64,000 bases of DNA from Oscillospiraceae bacterium. Lineage in GTDB: Bacteria > Bacillota > Clostridia > Oscillospirales > Oscillospiraceae. The position numbers and the translations under genes were made by a program. The first letter of the stretch is position 1. Each line of letters opens with the position of its first letter. The stretch spans positions 1 to 64,000 of the forward strand of contig JAHHRV010000010.1 in assembly GCA_020025595.1 (NCBI GenBank). Direction: 5' to 3'. This document shows positions 1 to 9,100 of the stretch, one piece after another. The notes under the pieces were generated by a model, which worked only from the letters and a program-made list of their open reading frames with translations, searched no databases and had not been told where the DNA came from.

Positions 1-7
1 AAGGCCT

Positions 8-730
8 TTAATTTCGATCACTTTTTGCCATCCTCCTCTCCACCTGTTTTTGTACCGCTGTGATAGCGATTACCAGCAGCAAATAGACAAGCGCTGCCAG
101 ATACAGCGGAACGCTGTTAAAGGTAAGTCCATGAATTCCGTCGGCTGCTTTTGTCAGATCTCGTACCGCAATATAGCCTGCCACACTGGTTTCTTTCAGC
201 AGAGCAATAAATTCATTAAACAGCGCAGGCAGGATATTTTTCACCGCCTGGGGCAGTATGATGTGCCACATTGTGATTCCATAGCTCAAGCCCAGGCTGC
301 GACCTGCTTCCATCTGCCCGGAATCCACCGAGCTGATGCCGCTGCGCGCCACCTCAGCCAGATAGGCACCCGAATTGATGCCGAAGCCCACAATGCACAC
401 CACAAGTCCTTCCGCACTGGCCAGTGCTACCGTGTATAAGATCAGCAGCTGTACAATTACAGGCGTTCCTCGAATGACGGTCGTGTACAGCGTACATACT
501 CCGCTCACCAACTTTTGCAGCAGGTTCTTTTTCGGCCCACACCACACACGCAGCAGTGCCACCGACAATCCCAGCAGAATACCGATCAGCAGGGCACACA
601 CGGTAATCAGCAGTGTATTTTCCAAGCCCTGAAGATATATTTGCCAGCGGTTTTGATAGATGGTAGCCATATAAATATCTTCCAGCACTTTTTGCCCGGA
701 GACTACCAATTGATTCCAGAATTCTTCCAA
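8..730 (-). CDS. Amino-acid ABC transporter permease (HisM/ArtQ type)
   Basis: This is an inner-membrane permease of a polar amino-acid importer. The 240-residue protein has several hydrophobic segments. Its middle carries the cytoplasmic loop typical of the HisMQ family, with EAGRSLGLSYGITMWHIILP, which contacts the ATPase. Length is normal for the family. The start is a TTG at 728-730 preceded by GAGGA; no ATG fits. It lies 46 bp downstream of the binding-protein gene and is read in the same direction, so both form an operon. The ATPase gene would be expected beyond the left edge. The family is clear; the substrate is inferred to be a basic amino acid only from a possible ArgR box upstream of the operon. 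Confidence 0.9.
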   Translation of the reverse strand: MEEFWNQLVVSGQKVLEDIYMATIYQNRWQIYLQGLENTLLITVCALLIGILLGLSVALLRVWCGPKKNLLQKLVSGVCTLYTTVIRGTPVIVQLLILYTVALASAEGLVVCIVGFGINSGAYLAEVARSGISSVDSGQMEAGRSLGLSYGITMWHIILPQAVKNILPALFNEFIALLKETSVAGYIAVRDLTKAADGIHGLTFNSVPLYLAALVYLLLVIAITAVQKQVERRMAKSDRN

Positions 731-776
731 ATTTCCTCATCCCCTCTTTGCACGGTGAGAAAACTCACACAACGGT

Positions 777-1586
777 TCAGTTCTCAGCTGCCGCTTCATG
801 CTGTTCAATCAGCTTTGTAATGGTATCTTTATTTTTCTCGATCACTGTATTGACAAACTCCACCAGATCCTCATGACCCGGAGCGATAGCCATCGCATAG
901 TCTTCCTTGGTAACCATCTCATCCAGTACTTTCAGTTTACCATCATAGGTTTTAACCAAGCTCTTAGCTGCCACACTATCCAGTACGGCTGCATCTGCTT
1001 TACCGGCAGCCAGTGCAGCGGCACATTCTACAGCATTTTTGAACTGCAGCAGGTCTGTGAGCCCCAACTCTTCCTGTGTATAAATATCACCGGTTGTGTT
1101 GGCCTGTACCGTAACGGTGTACTCGCCGCTTTTCAGCATTTCGACATCGGTAATCGGGCTGTCAGCCGGCAGGAGCACCACCTGTCCCGCCTGGGCGTAG
1201 GTATTTGTAAAATCTACCTGAGTGGCACGGTCTCCACGAACCGTCATAGCGGCGGCAATGATGTCGCCCTTTCCGCTTTTCAGTGCATCCACCAGCAGGC
1301 TGAAATCCATGTCCAGGACTTTGTAATCCACGCCCAGCTCATCGGCAATCATCTTACCTACATCAATGTCAACACCCGCAGGCTGGCCATCTGCTCCCAA
1401 ATACTCAAAGGGAGGAAAACCAGTGGCTGTCATAAGGGTTAAAACTCCCTTTTCCTTGATGGCATCCAATGTGGGTGTTGCGCTTTGTTCCTGTGATGGA
1501 ACCTCCTGTCCTGATGACGACCCTCCACAGCCAGCCAGTCCTGCGGTCAACAATGCCGCACATACCAATGCGATTACCTTTTTCAT
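777..1586 (-). CDS. Amino-acid ABC transporter substrate-binding lipoprotein
   Basis: This is an extracytoplasmic solute-binding protein (family 3, PF00497 type) that captures an amino acid for the permease encoded next to it. The protein of 269 residues begins with a lipoprotein signal peptide ending in the lipobox LAGC, then a Ser/Gly linker. The mature part has the family pattern FPPFEYL...GVDIDVGKMIADELG near its start. A longer frame extends to 1676, but the ATG at 1586 is preceded by GGAAGGAG at good spacing and opens the signal peptide, so it is the start. A consensus promoter lies at 1648-1676. Confidence 0.9.
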   Translation of the reverse strand: MKKVIALVCAALLTAGLAGCGGSSSGQEVPSQEQSATPTLDAIKEKGVLTLMTATGFPPFEYLGADGQPAGVDIDVGKMIADELGVDYKVLDMDFSLLVDALKSGKGDIIAAAMTVRGDRATQVDFTNTYAQAGQVVLLPADSPITDVEMLKSGEYTVTVQANTTGDIYTQEELGLTDLLQFKNAVECAAALAAGKADAAVLDSVAAKSLVKTYDGKLKVLDEMVTKEDYAMAIAPGHEDLVEFVNTVIEKNKDTITKLIEQHEAAAEN

Positions 1587-1634
1587 TGCTATAATCTCCT
1601 TCCCTATTTGTAAAACAATCATTCTTTGTTTCGA

Positions 1635-1648
1635 AGAATATAAATGCA
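1635..1648 (-). promoter_or_regulatory. Possible ArgR box overlapping the -10 element
   Basis: On the minus strand TGCATTTATATTCT matches 12 of 14 positions of the ArgR/AhrC consensus TGAATWWWWATTCA. A second weaker copy of the TGCAT half lies in the -10/-35 spacer 21 bp away. Overlap with the -10 element fits arginine-dependent repression. No arginine gene lies nearby to confirm it. Confidence 0.35.
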
Positions 1649-1676
1649 TTATAGGCGTGTATTTATGCATTGTCAA
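1648..1676 (-). promoter_or_regulatory. Consensus sigma-A promoter of the amino-acid ABC operon
   Basis: Reading leftward, TTGACA (1671-1676) is separated by exactly 17 bp from TATAAT (1648-1653). The start codon of the binding protein lies about 60 bp downstream. Confidence 0.85.
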
Positions 1677-1835
1677 TAAGCTTTATGAAATTTAGCTTTT
1701 TGTACAATTGCGTCTTCTGTTTTCCCTTTTTTGATATGCACATTTTATGTATGTATAGTCATATATCGCTGTATATTATCATTAATTCTGCATTTTTATT
1801 AGTTATATATGTATAAAACAAACTATACAGATGAT

Positions 1836-2012
1836 TTATACGATTATTTTCGATATCGTCAGTGATTCTATAACGCGTTTGGTGCATCCGTCATGATTGC
1901 ATAAACATTCATGATAAAATGGATGCATTGGATTTTTTTCCGGAATCTTCTTGAGACGGATATAGCTGGAATGCATGGCAGCATTTTCAAATGTCGAATA
2001 ATCGCAGCGCAT
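1836..2012 (-). CDS. Short Cys-rich open frame, possible remnant
   Basis: An ATG-started frame of 58 residues contains the pairs CMRC upstream of and at its start, then ECLCNHDGC, and reads like real protein (for example RLKKIPEKNPMHPFYHECL). The frame stays open about 60 bases upstream of the ATG to a stop, and the ATG lacks a good ribosome binding site. It may be the end of a decayed gene or a small zinc-binding protein. I do not recognise it. Confidence 0.2.
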   Translation of the reverse strand: MRCDYSTFENAAMHSSYIRLKKIPEKNPMHPFYHECLCNHDGCTKRVIESLTISKIIV

Positions 2013-2119
2013 ACAAGGATATTTCCGGCGACCGGTCGAACAACTCGGAAGGCTTTCTGCTTCGGCATCGGTACTATGAGATCATCAGGCCCTCTTTCCT
2101 TTGTTTGATTGTGATTTAC

Positions 2120-2159
2120 AAAAACGGGACTTGAAACAAACGCTTCAAGTCCCGTTTTT
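2120..2159. terminator. Bidirectional rho-independent terminator
   Basis: A perfect 15-bp stem (AAAACGGGACTTGAA paired with its complement) with an 8-nt loop and T runs on both sides. No intact gene ends at it. Confidence 0.75.
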
Positions 2160-2612
2160 AACTTCATTTGGTTTTGCTCTTTCTCCTGCCCCGCTGTTTA
2201 CTGTGGTTATCGTCTGTTCTGGTAAAACACCGAAGTTTTTATAGTATTAAGCAAACTCAGGATAAAGAAATGACGATTTGACACAACAGCAAAATCTGCG
2301 GTGCCGAAGAAGGCCATTACTCTCGTCATAAACATACTTGTCCATTCTAAAATTCTCCAGTATAATATATCCACACTAATTTCCCAATTGCCACGCTCTG
2401 TGATAACTTTCTTCCCTTGTATTTGCCCTTATGAGCCTCCAAGGGAAGCCTAGCTATGAAGTAAGCGCAAAGTGAAGGGGTTAATGAAGCACTTTACTAT
2501 CTGATTCATTGTCGGTGTCCCTCTAGCAGGGATCCAATACAATCGTAACTGCGACTTGCGCATAATGATAAAGACTGATTGAAAAATCACCATAGAAAAG
2601 AAGGAGAAAGTT

Positions 2613-3209
2613 ATGAAATTAGATGAATACAGAAAAAAGCTGGAAAACGAACCGTTCAAAAATGCACTGCCATGTTACATAGAGGCGGAAGATTTGACTG
2701 AGAGCCGGTTTAAGTATCGGGGAGATTGGCTTGCAATGCCTAAGCGCTGGGGAGTAGTGCACAAGGATGGAAAGTATATCTTTTTTATAACAGCAGATGA
2801 TGATATCGGACGCATTTGGCACACAGAAGAACGGGAAGATGAAGATAGTCTGGTAGAATATATCAAGAAGAAATTTGATATAAAGATGGCTGCGGCGGCG
2901 CATGCAAGTACGGATAGCGACTTAATGCGGCGCTTCATTCAGCGTGTATATGGATATTCAGAGAATAAGGCCGCAAATGTGGTTGCACGGTTTTCCGAAT
3001 ATGAAGATATCTTTGATGAATTCCAGTGTTTTCAGCGCTATCATCGAATGGAGCAGGAAAGAGGAAACAAGGTGACGGAACAAGGTTATACAGCAGAAAA
3101 GCTGGTGGAAACCTATCATCTGACGGAGGTGGAGGCATATCAACTGCTGGTACGATTGAGAGAGGAACCGGAAGCAGCATTGGAAGATCTCAAATCCAAG
3201 AACCGATAA
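2613..3209 (+). CDS. Hypothetical protein, 198 residues
   Basis: A soluble, charged protein with no signal peptide or membrane segment. The first 90 residues include a WLAMPKRWGVVHKDGKYIFF stretch that looks like a beta-strand-rich module. The C-terminal third is helical, ending in TYHLTEVEAYQLLVRLREEP, which resembles a small helical DNA- or protein-binding region. The start ATG has the ribosome binding site AAGGAG. A terminator follows directly, so it is a single-gene transcript. I do not recognise the family and give no function. Confidence 0.75.
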   Translation: MKLDEYRKKLENEPFKNALPCYIEAEDLTESRFKYRGDWLAMPKRWGVVHKDGKYIFFITADDDIGRIWHTEEREDEDSLVEYIKKKFDIKMAAAAHASTDSDLMRRFIQRVYGYSENKAANVVARFSEYEDIFDEFQCFQRYHRMEQERGNKVTEQGYTAEKLVETYHLTEVEAYQLLVRLREEPEAALEDLKSKNR

Positions 3210-3222
3210 TAATATAAAAAAT

Positions 3223-3260
3223 AAAAGACTCTTCTATAATAATATAGGAGAGTCTTTTTT
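3223..3260 (+). terminator. Rho-independent terminator
   Basis: Stem AAAAGACTCT...AGAGTCTTTT with a six-T tail, immediately after the gene ending at 3209. Confidence 0.8.
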
Positions 3261-3321
3261 CGTGTCTTATAAGCGTGTTGTTACAGCTATTCATTGCGTT
3301 CTCTTGGCTTAAAGTTATAGA

Positions 3322-3654
3322 TTAAGGCATAGATTCATTGTTGCTTTCAGTGAAATCTTCGAGTATATCATCCAATGATTCATTCAATTCCTTTAGTTCA
3401 TCTTCGGTGATGATGGTGTCTGTATCAAGATCCATCTTGATTTCAGGATTCAGTTCTTCAACAGGAACAGATTCTTCATTAAAAAGCCTACTTACCTGTT
3501 TTACAACAAATTTTCCTGCAATAACAATGATAATAATAGCGATCATAACAATGATAGAAGAAATAACTTTTATCCGAAATTCAGCATCCTCAGCTTTTTG
3601 AAGAAGCTCAGGATCGTTGCACATATCATCGTTTGGCAAATCGGTCTTTTTCAT
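3322..3654 (-). CDS. Small single-pass membrane protein, acidic C-terminus
   Basis: The 110-residue protein has a polar N-terminus, one strongly hydrophobic segment at about residues 31-54 (isoleucine/valine-rich, ending GKFVVKQV), and a very acidic tail rich in Glu/Asp (DLDTDTIITEDELKELNESL). A good AGGAGG site precedes the ATG. It is flanked by noncoding DNA and is not in an operon. The family is not recognised; it may be a membrane-anchored accessory protein. Confidence 0.6.
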   Translation of the reverse strand: MKKTDLPNDDMCNDPELLQKAEDAEFRIKVISSIIVMIAIIIIVIAGKFVVKQVSRLFNEESVPVEELNPEIKMDLDTDTIITEDELKELNESLDDILEDFTESNNESMP

Positions 3655-4141
3655 ATAAATCCTCCTGAGTTTTTAGGAAACAGGTGTCCCTGTCATAAAA
3701 ACAGCAATATCCCCCCGCCGTATTAAAAATCATCAAGATGCCTGTAACGGCTAGTAGAAGTTAACGACATAATAGCACATCATTATCAATCTTTCAATTA
3801 CCCGGAAATCCGTATTCTGATTTTACTAAGGCAATCTGTTGAGATAATTCAGATTTACTAAAGTGTCTATGCGTGTTCCGCAAAAACCGCAGACGAAGAA
3901 CTTCTGCTTTCAAAGCAGCTGTGCCAACATATTACGGTCAAAGAGGAAAAGCAATGGCAAGTACCAAATTGTAGTTTTGAAAAAATAATCAAATTATTTG
4001 AGCACATTAATCACGCTATTTCACAGATTTTGATGCATTCTCACGCCTCTTTGAGGTTTCTTTTGGAATTCAAAAAAGCAGCCGGAAAGAGAAGTACTTT
4101 CCGGCTGCTTTTAACAGCGATTAAGCTTTCGATTATATGTT
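3655..4141. other. Gene-free stretch
   Basis: About 490 bp without a credible gene. On the plus strand one frame from about 3872 stays open (SAKTADEELLLSKQLCQHI and on) but has no start codon or ribosome binding site, so it may be a decayed gene end. The stretch ends in the terminator of the next gene. Confidence 0.5.
4072..4112 (-). terminator. Terminator of the FUSC-like gene
   Basis: A strong stem AAAAGCAGCCGGAAAG with its complement, followed leftward by a T run, just downstream of the stop at 4142. Confidence 0.8.
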
Positions 4142-5209
4142 TCAGGCAGTGGCCTTTTCTTCATTGGTAAATCTGCTACCAACAAGTTTATGGAACAGTA
4201 CTGCAATCACCCAACCAAAAATGACACCCATGATGGTATCTTCAATACGCAGGACGACGGCACCCTGGGTTCCATAAATACCCGATGCCATCATCAGTGC
4301 ACCAAAGCAATTGATGGCTGTCTTGAATCGGTAATCTGTGCAGAAGCCCAGGCAGAAACCGCCGAAAGGTCCCATCATCGGATGCAGAGATTCCGGCAAG
4401 ATCATCGCAATGATGTAGTACAGGCCGGATCCCGCTACAACGCCCACAATACGCTGCCAGAAACGAGGGGTCATATTTGCGTTGTAAGGATATTGAGACA
4501 GGAGCGATGCACATGCAAATCCCATCCACATAAAGCGCTTAACACCGAACAGCTGTCCGGCAGTCAGTACCATGCTGACACCCACAGCCATACGCAGCTG
4601 CCACAGGTGTGCCATGTTACTCAGGTCAAATCTCTTGATTACATGGGCAAAACGGGCACCCTTATGCATATGGCGGTGTTTTGCAAACAGGATTGTTCCG
4701 CAAATCACATATCCCACCAGTGTCAGCAGTGCTCTTCTGCCCAGCGCCTCACCATGGACCGGATTGCCCACGAGATAGATATAAGCAAAGTTAAACAGGC
4801 CGCCGTTGCCCAGCTCCGGTCTCTGAGAAGTGATATAGAGCAGTGCAAAAAAGCTCACAAAGTGGATGAACACCACCGCAAAGGACGGAACGATCGTAAC
4901 AATAGTCGGTGCCAGCAGCAGGATCGCAAAAGCAACCGCCAGATTGATCATCGAATCGCCGATACAGTATTCAAAGTTTACAAAACGGATTCCCAGCAGA
5001 ATACAGAACAGCGCCACAGCCATGGGCGAGTTCTCCTGACCAAAGAGCTTGGCCAGTGTGCTGATAAATACAATTGCAAATGCCACGGTCAGCAGGGAAC
5101 GCAGTGCCATTGCAAACCAGTAGTAAAGTTTCTCCTGACGGGTTTGGCATAGCGCAATTTTCTTTTTTAAGACAGACGGATCCATCTGTAAAGCGTCGTA
5201 GAATTTCAT
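4142..5209 (-). CDS. FUSC/aromatic-acid-exporter-like membrane protein
   Basis: A 355-residue multi-pass membrane protein. Two blocks of about four or five hydrophobic segments (residues about 30-175 and 205-345) are joined by a charged linker (KHRHMHKGARFAHVIKRFDL), the layout of the FUSC/YccS/ArAE superfamily, whose members are thought to export aromatic or fusaric acids. It lies 15 bp downstream of a MarR-family gene in the same direction. That pairing suggests induction by a small aromatic molecule. The superfamily is likely; the substrate is unknown. Confidence 0.7.
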   Translation of the reverse strand: MKFYDALQMDPSVLKKKIALCQTRQEKLYYWFAMALRSLLTVAFAIVFISTLAKLFGQENSPMAVALFCILLGIRFVNFEYCIGDSMINLAVAFAILLLAPTIVTIVPSFAVVFIHFVSFFALLYITSQRPELGNGGLFNFAYIYLVGNPVHGEALGRRALLTLVGYVICGTILFAKHRHMHKGARFAHVIKRFDLSNMAHLWQLRMAVGVSMVLTAGQLFGVKRFMWMGFACASLLSQYPYNANMTPRFWQRIVGVVAGSGLYYIIAMILPESLHPMMGPFGGFCLGFCTDYRFKTAINCFGALMMASGIYGTQGAVVLRIEDTIMGVIFGWVIAVLFHKLVGSRFTNEEKATA

Positions 5210-5224
5210 ATGTTTCTGTCACTC

Positions 5225-5653
5225 CTATTCCTTTTCCAGATGTGAGACGATTTTGTCCGCACACTTTAAAAATTCTTCAAAATCTGTACCGGTGCTCCGC
5301 CACAAATCATAAAAAGGCTGCAAAATTGTTTCATAACCCTTCTGCAGTTTTGAGATGCCGGTGTCTGTCAGATAAATCTTGTAGCTGCGTTCATCGTCAG
5401 GCTGTTTTTCCTTACGAATGCAGTTTTTCTCACAAAGGCTTTTCAGGCATCGACTTACAGCTTCTTTTTTCATTCCGCTGTTCTGGCTGAGCAAAAAAGG
5501 CGTGTTCTGTTCCTTGCCTAAGTAGATCCATGCCAGCAATTCACACTCACTCACCGTCAGATCTGACTGTTTTAGCGGAAGCAGCATTCGTGTGATCTTC
5601 TGCACTTGCTGCTGATAATGGATCATATCCACCCAGTCAATTTGCACACGCAT
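5225..5653 (-). CDS. MarR-family transcriptional regulator
   Basis: A winged-helix repressor of 142 residues. Helices for DNA recognition are visible in LLSQNSGMKKEAVSRCLKSL, followed by the wing RKEKQPDDERSYKIYLTDTG, both typical of MarR. It is the first gene of a two-gene operon with the FUSC-like exporter and probably represses both. The ATG at 5653 stands only one or two bases from AGGAGG; a GTG at 5645-5647 has better spacing and may be the true start, which removes two residues. A tandem operator overlaps its promoter. Confidence 0.85.
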   Translation of the reverse strand: MRVQIDWVDMIHYQQQVQKITRMLLPLKQSDLTVSECELLAWIYLGKEQNTPFLLSQNSGMKKEAVSRCLKSLCEKNCIRKEKQPDDERSYKIYLTDTGISKLQKGYETILQPFYDLWRSTGTDFEEFLKCADKIVSHLEKE

Positions 5654-5666
5654 CCCTCCTTAAAAC

Positions 5667-5692
5667 TTAACACCGTTAATTAACATCGTTAA
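5667..5692. promoter_or_regulatory. Tandem dyad operator, probably for the MarR regulator
   Basis: Two abutting 13-bp copies, TTAACACCGTTAA and TTAACATCGTTAA, each a TTAAC-N3-GTTAA dyad. They also create a perfect GTTAATTAAC palindrome at the junction and a longer 9-bp inverted repeat (5663-5671 with 5688-5696). The right copy lies at the -10 element. Confidence 0.75.
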
Positions 5693-5720
5693 GTTTATAC
5701 CTAAAACCGGCTTCTGTCAA
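5692..5720 (-). promoter_or_regulatory. Promoter of the marR-exporter operon
   Basis: Leftward TTGACA (5715-5720), 17-bp spacer, then TAAACT (5692-5697) as -10. The -10 overlaps the tandem operator, fitting autorepression. Confidence 0.6.
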
Positions 5721-6159
5721 GATATTGTTATCCACAATTTTCACCCGCATATTTCCGGCTATTATCAGCATTTATGGCACACATCCTCATCCAAATAAAT
5801 CTAAAAACGCTTCTGGCAGAATACCGTCAGCTATTCTGTTACCACCCTCCCGTAAGGCTTTATCTAAAATAATATTAATTGTTTCAAATTCGACACTGTA
5901 TGCTGACAAATTGCATAAATTGAAGTATAAGAAATTATGTATATCGATATATTTTTTTCAATTCCCTATTTCCTCTTTCATTATAACTGAAATATTTGTA
6001 CAATAGATTTACACTGGATGGGCTGCAAAATCATAACCAACCAGATGCACATTGCCTGAAAAAGACGAGGAGGTTGACTGGAAGTTTTAGGGCACTGTCG
6101 AGAACTGTTCAAAAGGCCTTAGAACGGTTCCCTAACTTACAAAAGAACTAGGAGGAAAA
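5721..6159. other. Intergenic region upstream of the adhesin gene
   Basis: No gene. A -10-like TACAAT lies at 5998-6003 on the plus strand, leaving a leader of about 150 nt before the adhesin. In that leader two dyads GAACTGTTC (6102-6110) and GAACGGTTC (6122-6130) are spaced exactly 20 bp apart. An AT-rich block occupies 5860-6000. Confidence 0.5.
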
Positions 6160-9100
6160 ATGATGTATTCAATGAAAAAGAGACTGCTCTCTGGTTTGTT
6201 GACGGTCGTTATTGCCATGGGCTGCGTGATGCCGGTCTTTGCTGCAGATAACCCCGTCTCCACGCAGAACGCACAGGAGAGTCAGACCGCCATTGCAGAA
6301 GAGAGCGTGGCAGAAACCGCTGCTCTGGAGGTCGCTGCCAATGCAGCTACCGAACGGCTGACCAACCGTACCGTGCAGTTCTATGCCTACATTGACAACG
6401 CACTGACTCTCGTGGAAAGTAAGAGCAATGTTACCACTTACTGGATTGAGAATCGTCAGTGCATCGACACTGCAACTTTGGAATCCGTTTATGGAAAACT
6501 GGGGTTCAAAGCCGCTGATCTGACCGCCGGTGGAAAGCTGTTCCTGCACACCGACTGGAATGACGCTACTATCTGGGCTGAGCCCGCAAAAGCAGCCGAC
6601 GGCGAAATCTACGCTGCTGCCATCAATCATAAGGAGACCAGCGCTGCAAACGCTCCCGGCGATAAATTCGATGTATTTTATCTGCCCAAGCATAGCGTGA
6701 ACAATAATACTAACAAGGCCAACACCCAGACTATCGCCGCAGAAACCTTCTATACTGTGACCTCCCCGGACGGAACCAAGCAGTATTTTCTGAAAGGCCG
6801 CGACGCAGTAATCGAGCTGGATGCTTCCACCCAGAACTGGACCTGCACCGGCAAGGATGGAAAAAATGTCGCAGGTGTTACCTCAGACGGCAAAATCACC
6901 TTTACCATTCCTGCGATTGCCCAGCCCTATACCCTGGCTGCAACCGAAAAGCCTGAACCGAAACCTGTTGTCCTGACCGCAAAGGTTAACGGAACCGAAT
7001 TTGCCAGCGCAAGTCTGGCTGATATCATCGCACTGTCCAACATTCCTGCCAAAGAAGTCACCCGTCTGGAATTTGTTTCCGGTGAACTGACCAAGGCAGA
7101 TCGGGACTTCATCAAGAGCGACCTGAGATGGATGACTGACATGACTCTGAATGTCAGCGAGACCATGAAGCTGCTGGATGACAACGGTCAGCCCACCACA
7201 GTGTTGGGAACCGGCGTTGCTACATTTGACTTCAAGAATAAGCCCGACGGCTGGAGCAAGGGCGCTCTGACTACCCTGACTCTGAGTGGTATTACCGAAG
7301 TCAGAGAAGGCGCAATCAAGTCTGACTCCGTTGAAACGATCGACCTGCCCGATGTTGTTACCGTCGGTGCAAGCTCTCTGAGCGGTTTCCAGTGGCTGAA
7401 GACTCTGAACCTGCCCAAGGCAAAGACCATCGGTGAATATGCGTTCCACATGGACCGTGAGCTGCGGAACCTGACACTGAATGCTGTCGAAACTCTGGAG
7501 GAAGGTTCCTTTGCTTACACTGACAACTTGAGAAAACTCACTCTGCCCGAAACCATCAAGACCATTGGCAATATCAAATTTGGTATTGTCCGCAGCGGCA
7601 ACAAGAGCGGTACCGTCATTACCATCAACGCTGCAACTCCCCCCACTACAGACGGCCGTGCCTTCCAGAATGTAAACGGCGGCGTTGTCGTAGTTCCTCA
7701 GGGTGCTCTGGAAACCTATGTGCACCAGTCTCGCCCGAATGCCGATACATCCAAGTTCCTCGACAAAAATGAGGCTATGTGGAAGGAGCTGTGGCTGCGT
7801 GAAGACGAAAGCCATACAATCAAGTTCTATAACACTAAAGAATCCTGGAATGTAAAGTTCGCCTATGTCAAGGAAGGCGCCACTGTCAGAGCTGAGCAGA
7901 TTCCCACTACTACCATTCCCGAAGGCAAAATGCTCAAGGGCTGGAACACCAAGAGAGATGGTACCGGAGTCTGGGTCAACGAGCAGATGAAGCCTTCTGA
8001 GCTTCCCAGATATCCCAGCGAACCCGACAGTCGCTATCCGTTCTACAAGGAAATTGAAGTATATCCCATCTTTGCTGATGCTGTGGCCCTCGTTGCAAAG
8101 GTCAACGGCACCACCGTGGAAGGTGCAAGTTTGAAAGCTCTGATTGCCCGTCCCGGCGTTGCTGCCGAGGATGTCACCCATCTGGAATTTGTTTCCGGTG
8201 AACTGACCAAGGCAGACCGGGACTTCATCAAGAGCGACCTGAGATGGATGACTGACATGACTCTGAATGTCAGCGAGACCATGAAGCTGCTGGATGACAA
8301 CGGTCAGCCCACCACAGTGTTGGGAACCGGCGTTGCTACATTTGACTTCAAGAATAAGCCCGACGGCTGGAGCAAGGGCGCTCTGACTACCCTGACTCTG
8401 AGTGGTATTACCGAAGTCAGAGAAGGCGCAATCAAGTCTGACTCCGTTGAAACGATCGACCTGCCCGATGTTGTTACCGTCGGTGCAAGCTCTCTGAGCG
8501 GTTTCCAGTGGCTGAAGACTCTGAACCTGCCCAAGGCAAAGACCATCGGTGAATATGCGTTCCACATGGACCGTGAGCTGCGGAACCTGACACTGAATGC
8601 TGTCGAAACTCTGGAGGAAGGTTCCTTTGCTTACACTGACAACTTGAGAAAACTCACTCTGCCCGAAACCATCAAGACCATTGGCAATATCAAATTTGGT
8701 ATTGTCCGCAGCGGCAACAAGAGCGGCACCGTCATTACCATCAAGGCTGCAACTCCCCCCACTGTAAACAGAAACGCATTCGAGGGCGTTAACAGCAATG
8801 CCGACCGTCTCAGTGGCCAGTCTGTTGTCGTTGTGCCTCAGGGCGCTCTGGAAGCCTATATGCACCAGTCCCGCCCGAATGCTGATGTATCCAAGGTACT
8901 CAGCAGATATGATGTTCAGTGGAACGGTCTGTACCTTCGTGAAGAAGGCAGCCACACCATCATGTACTACTACCCCGGTAAAACCTACAACAATCAGTAT
9001 GCATATGTAAAGGACGGCAGTGCTCTGACAGATGCTCAGATTCCTGTCGTGAACGAAGAAGCAAACCAGCTGTTCCTGGGCTGGAATACCGAGAAAAACG

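Larger units (their letters stand above)
1677..2612. other. Gene-poor stretch with broken minus-strand reading frames
   Basis: No intact gene of normal size is visible in about 930 bp. On the minus strand several short open stretches change frame: one at about 2390-2212 reads MTRVMAFFGTADFAVVSNRH and ends in FYQNRR; another at 2012-1836 has Cys pairs. A bidirectional terminator sits at 2120-2159. The pattern looks like a decayed gene or mobile-element remnant. I could not assign a family. Confidence 0.35.

Noticed and set aside
3872..4170. An open plus-strand stretch before the FUSC-like gene
   Set aside because: No start codon or ribosome binding site, and it runs into the opposite gene through a terminator.
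5725..6006. A 93-codon plus-strand frame
   Set aside because: AT-rich, without a ribosome binding site and with an unlikely composition; it lies in the adhesin's upstream region.
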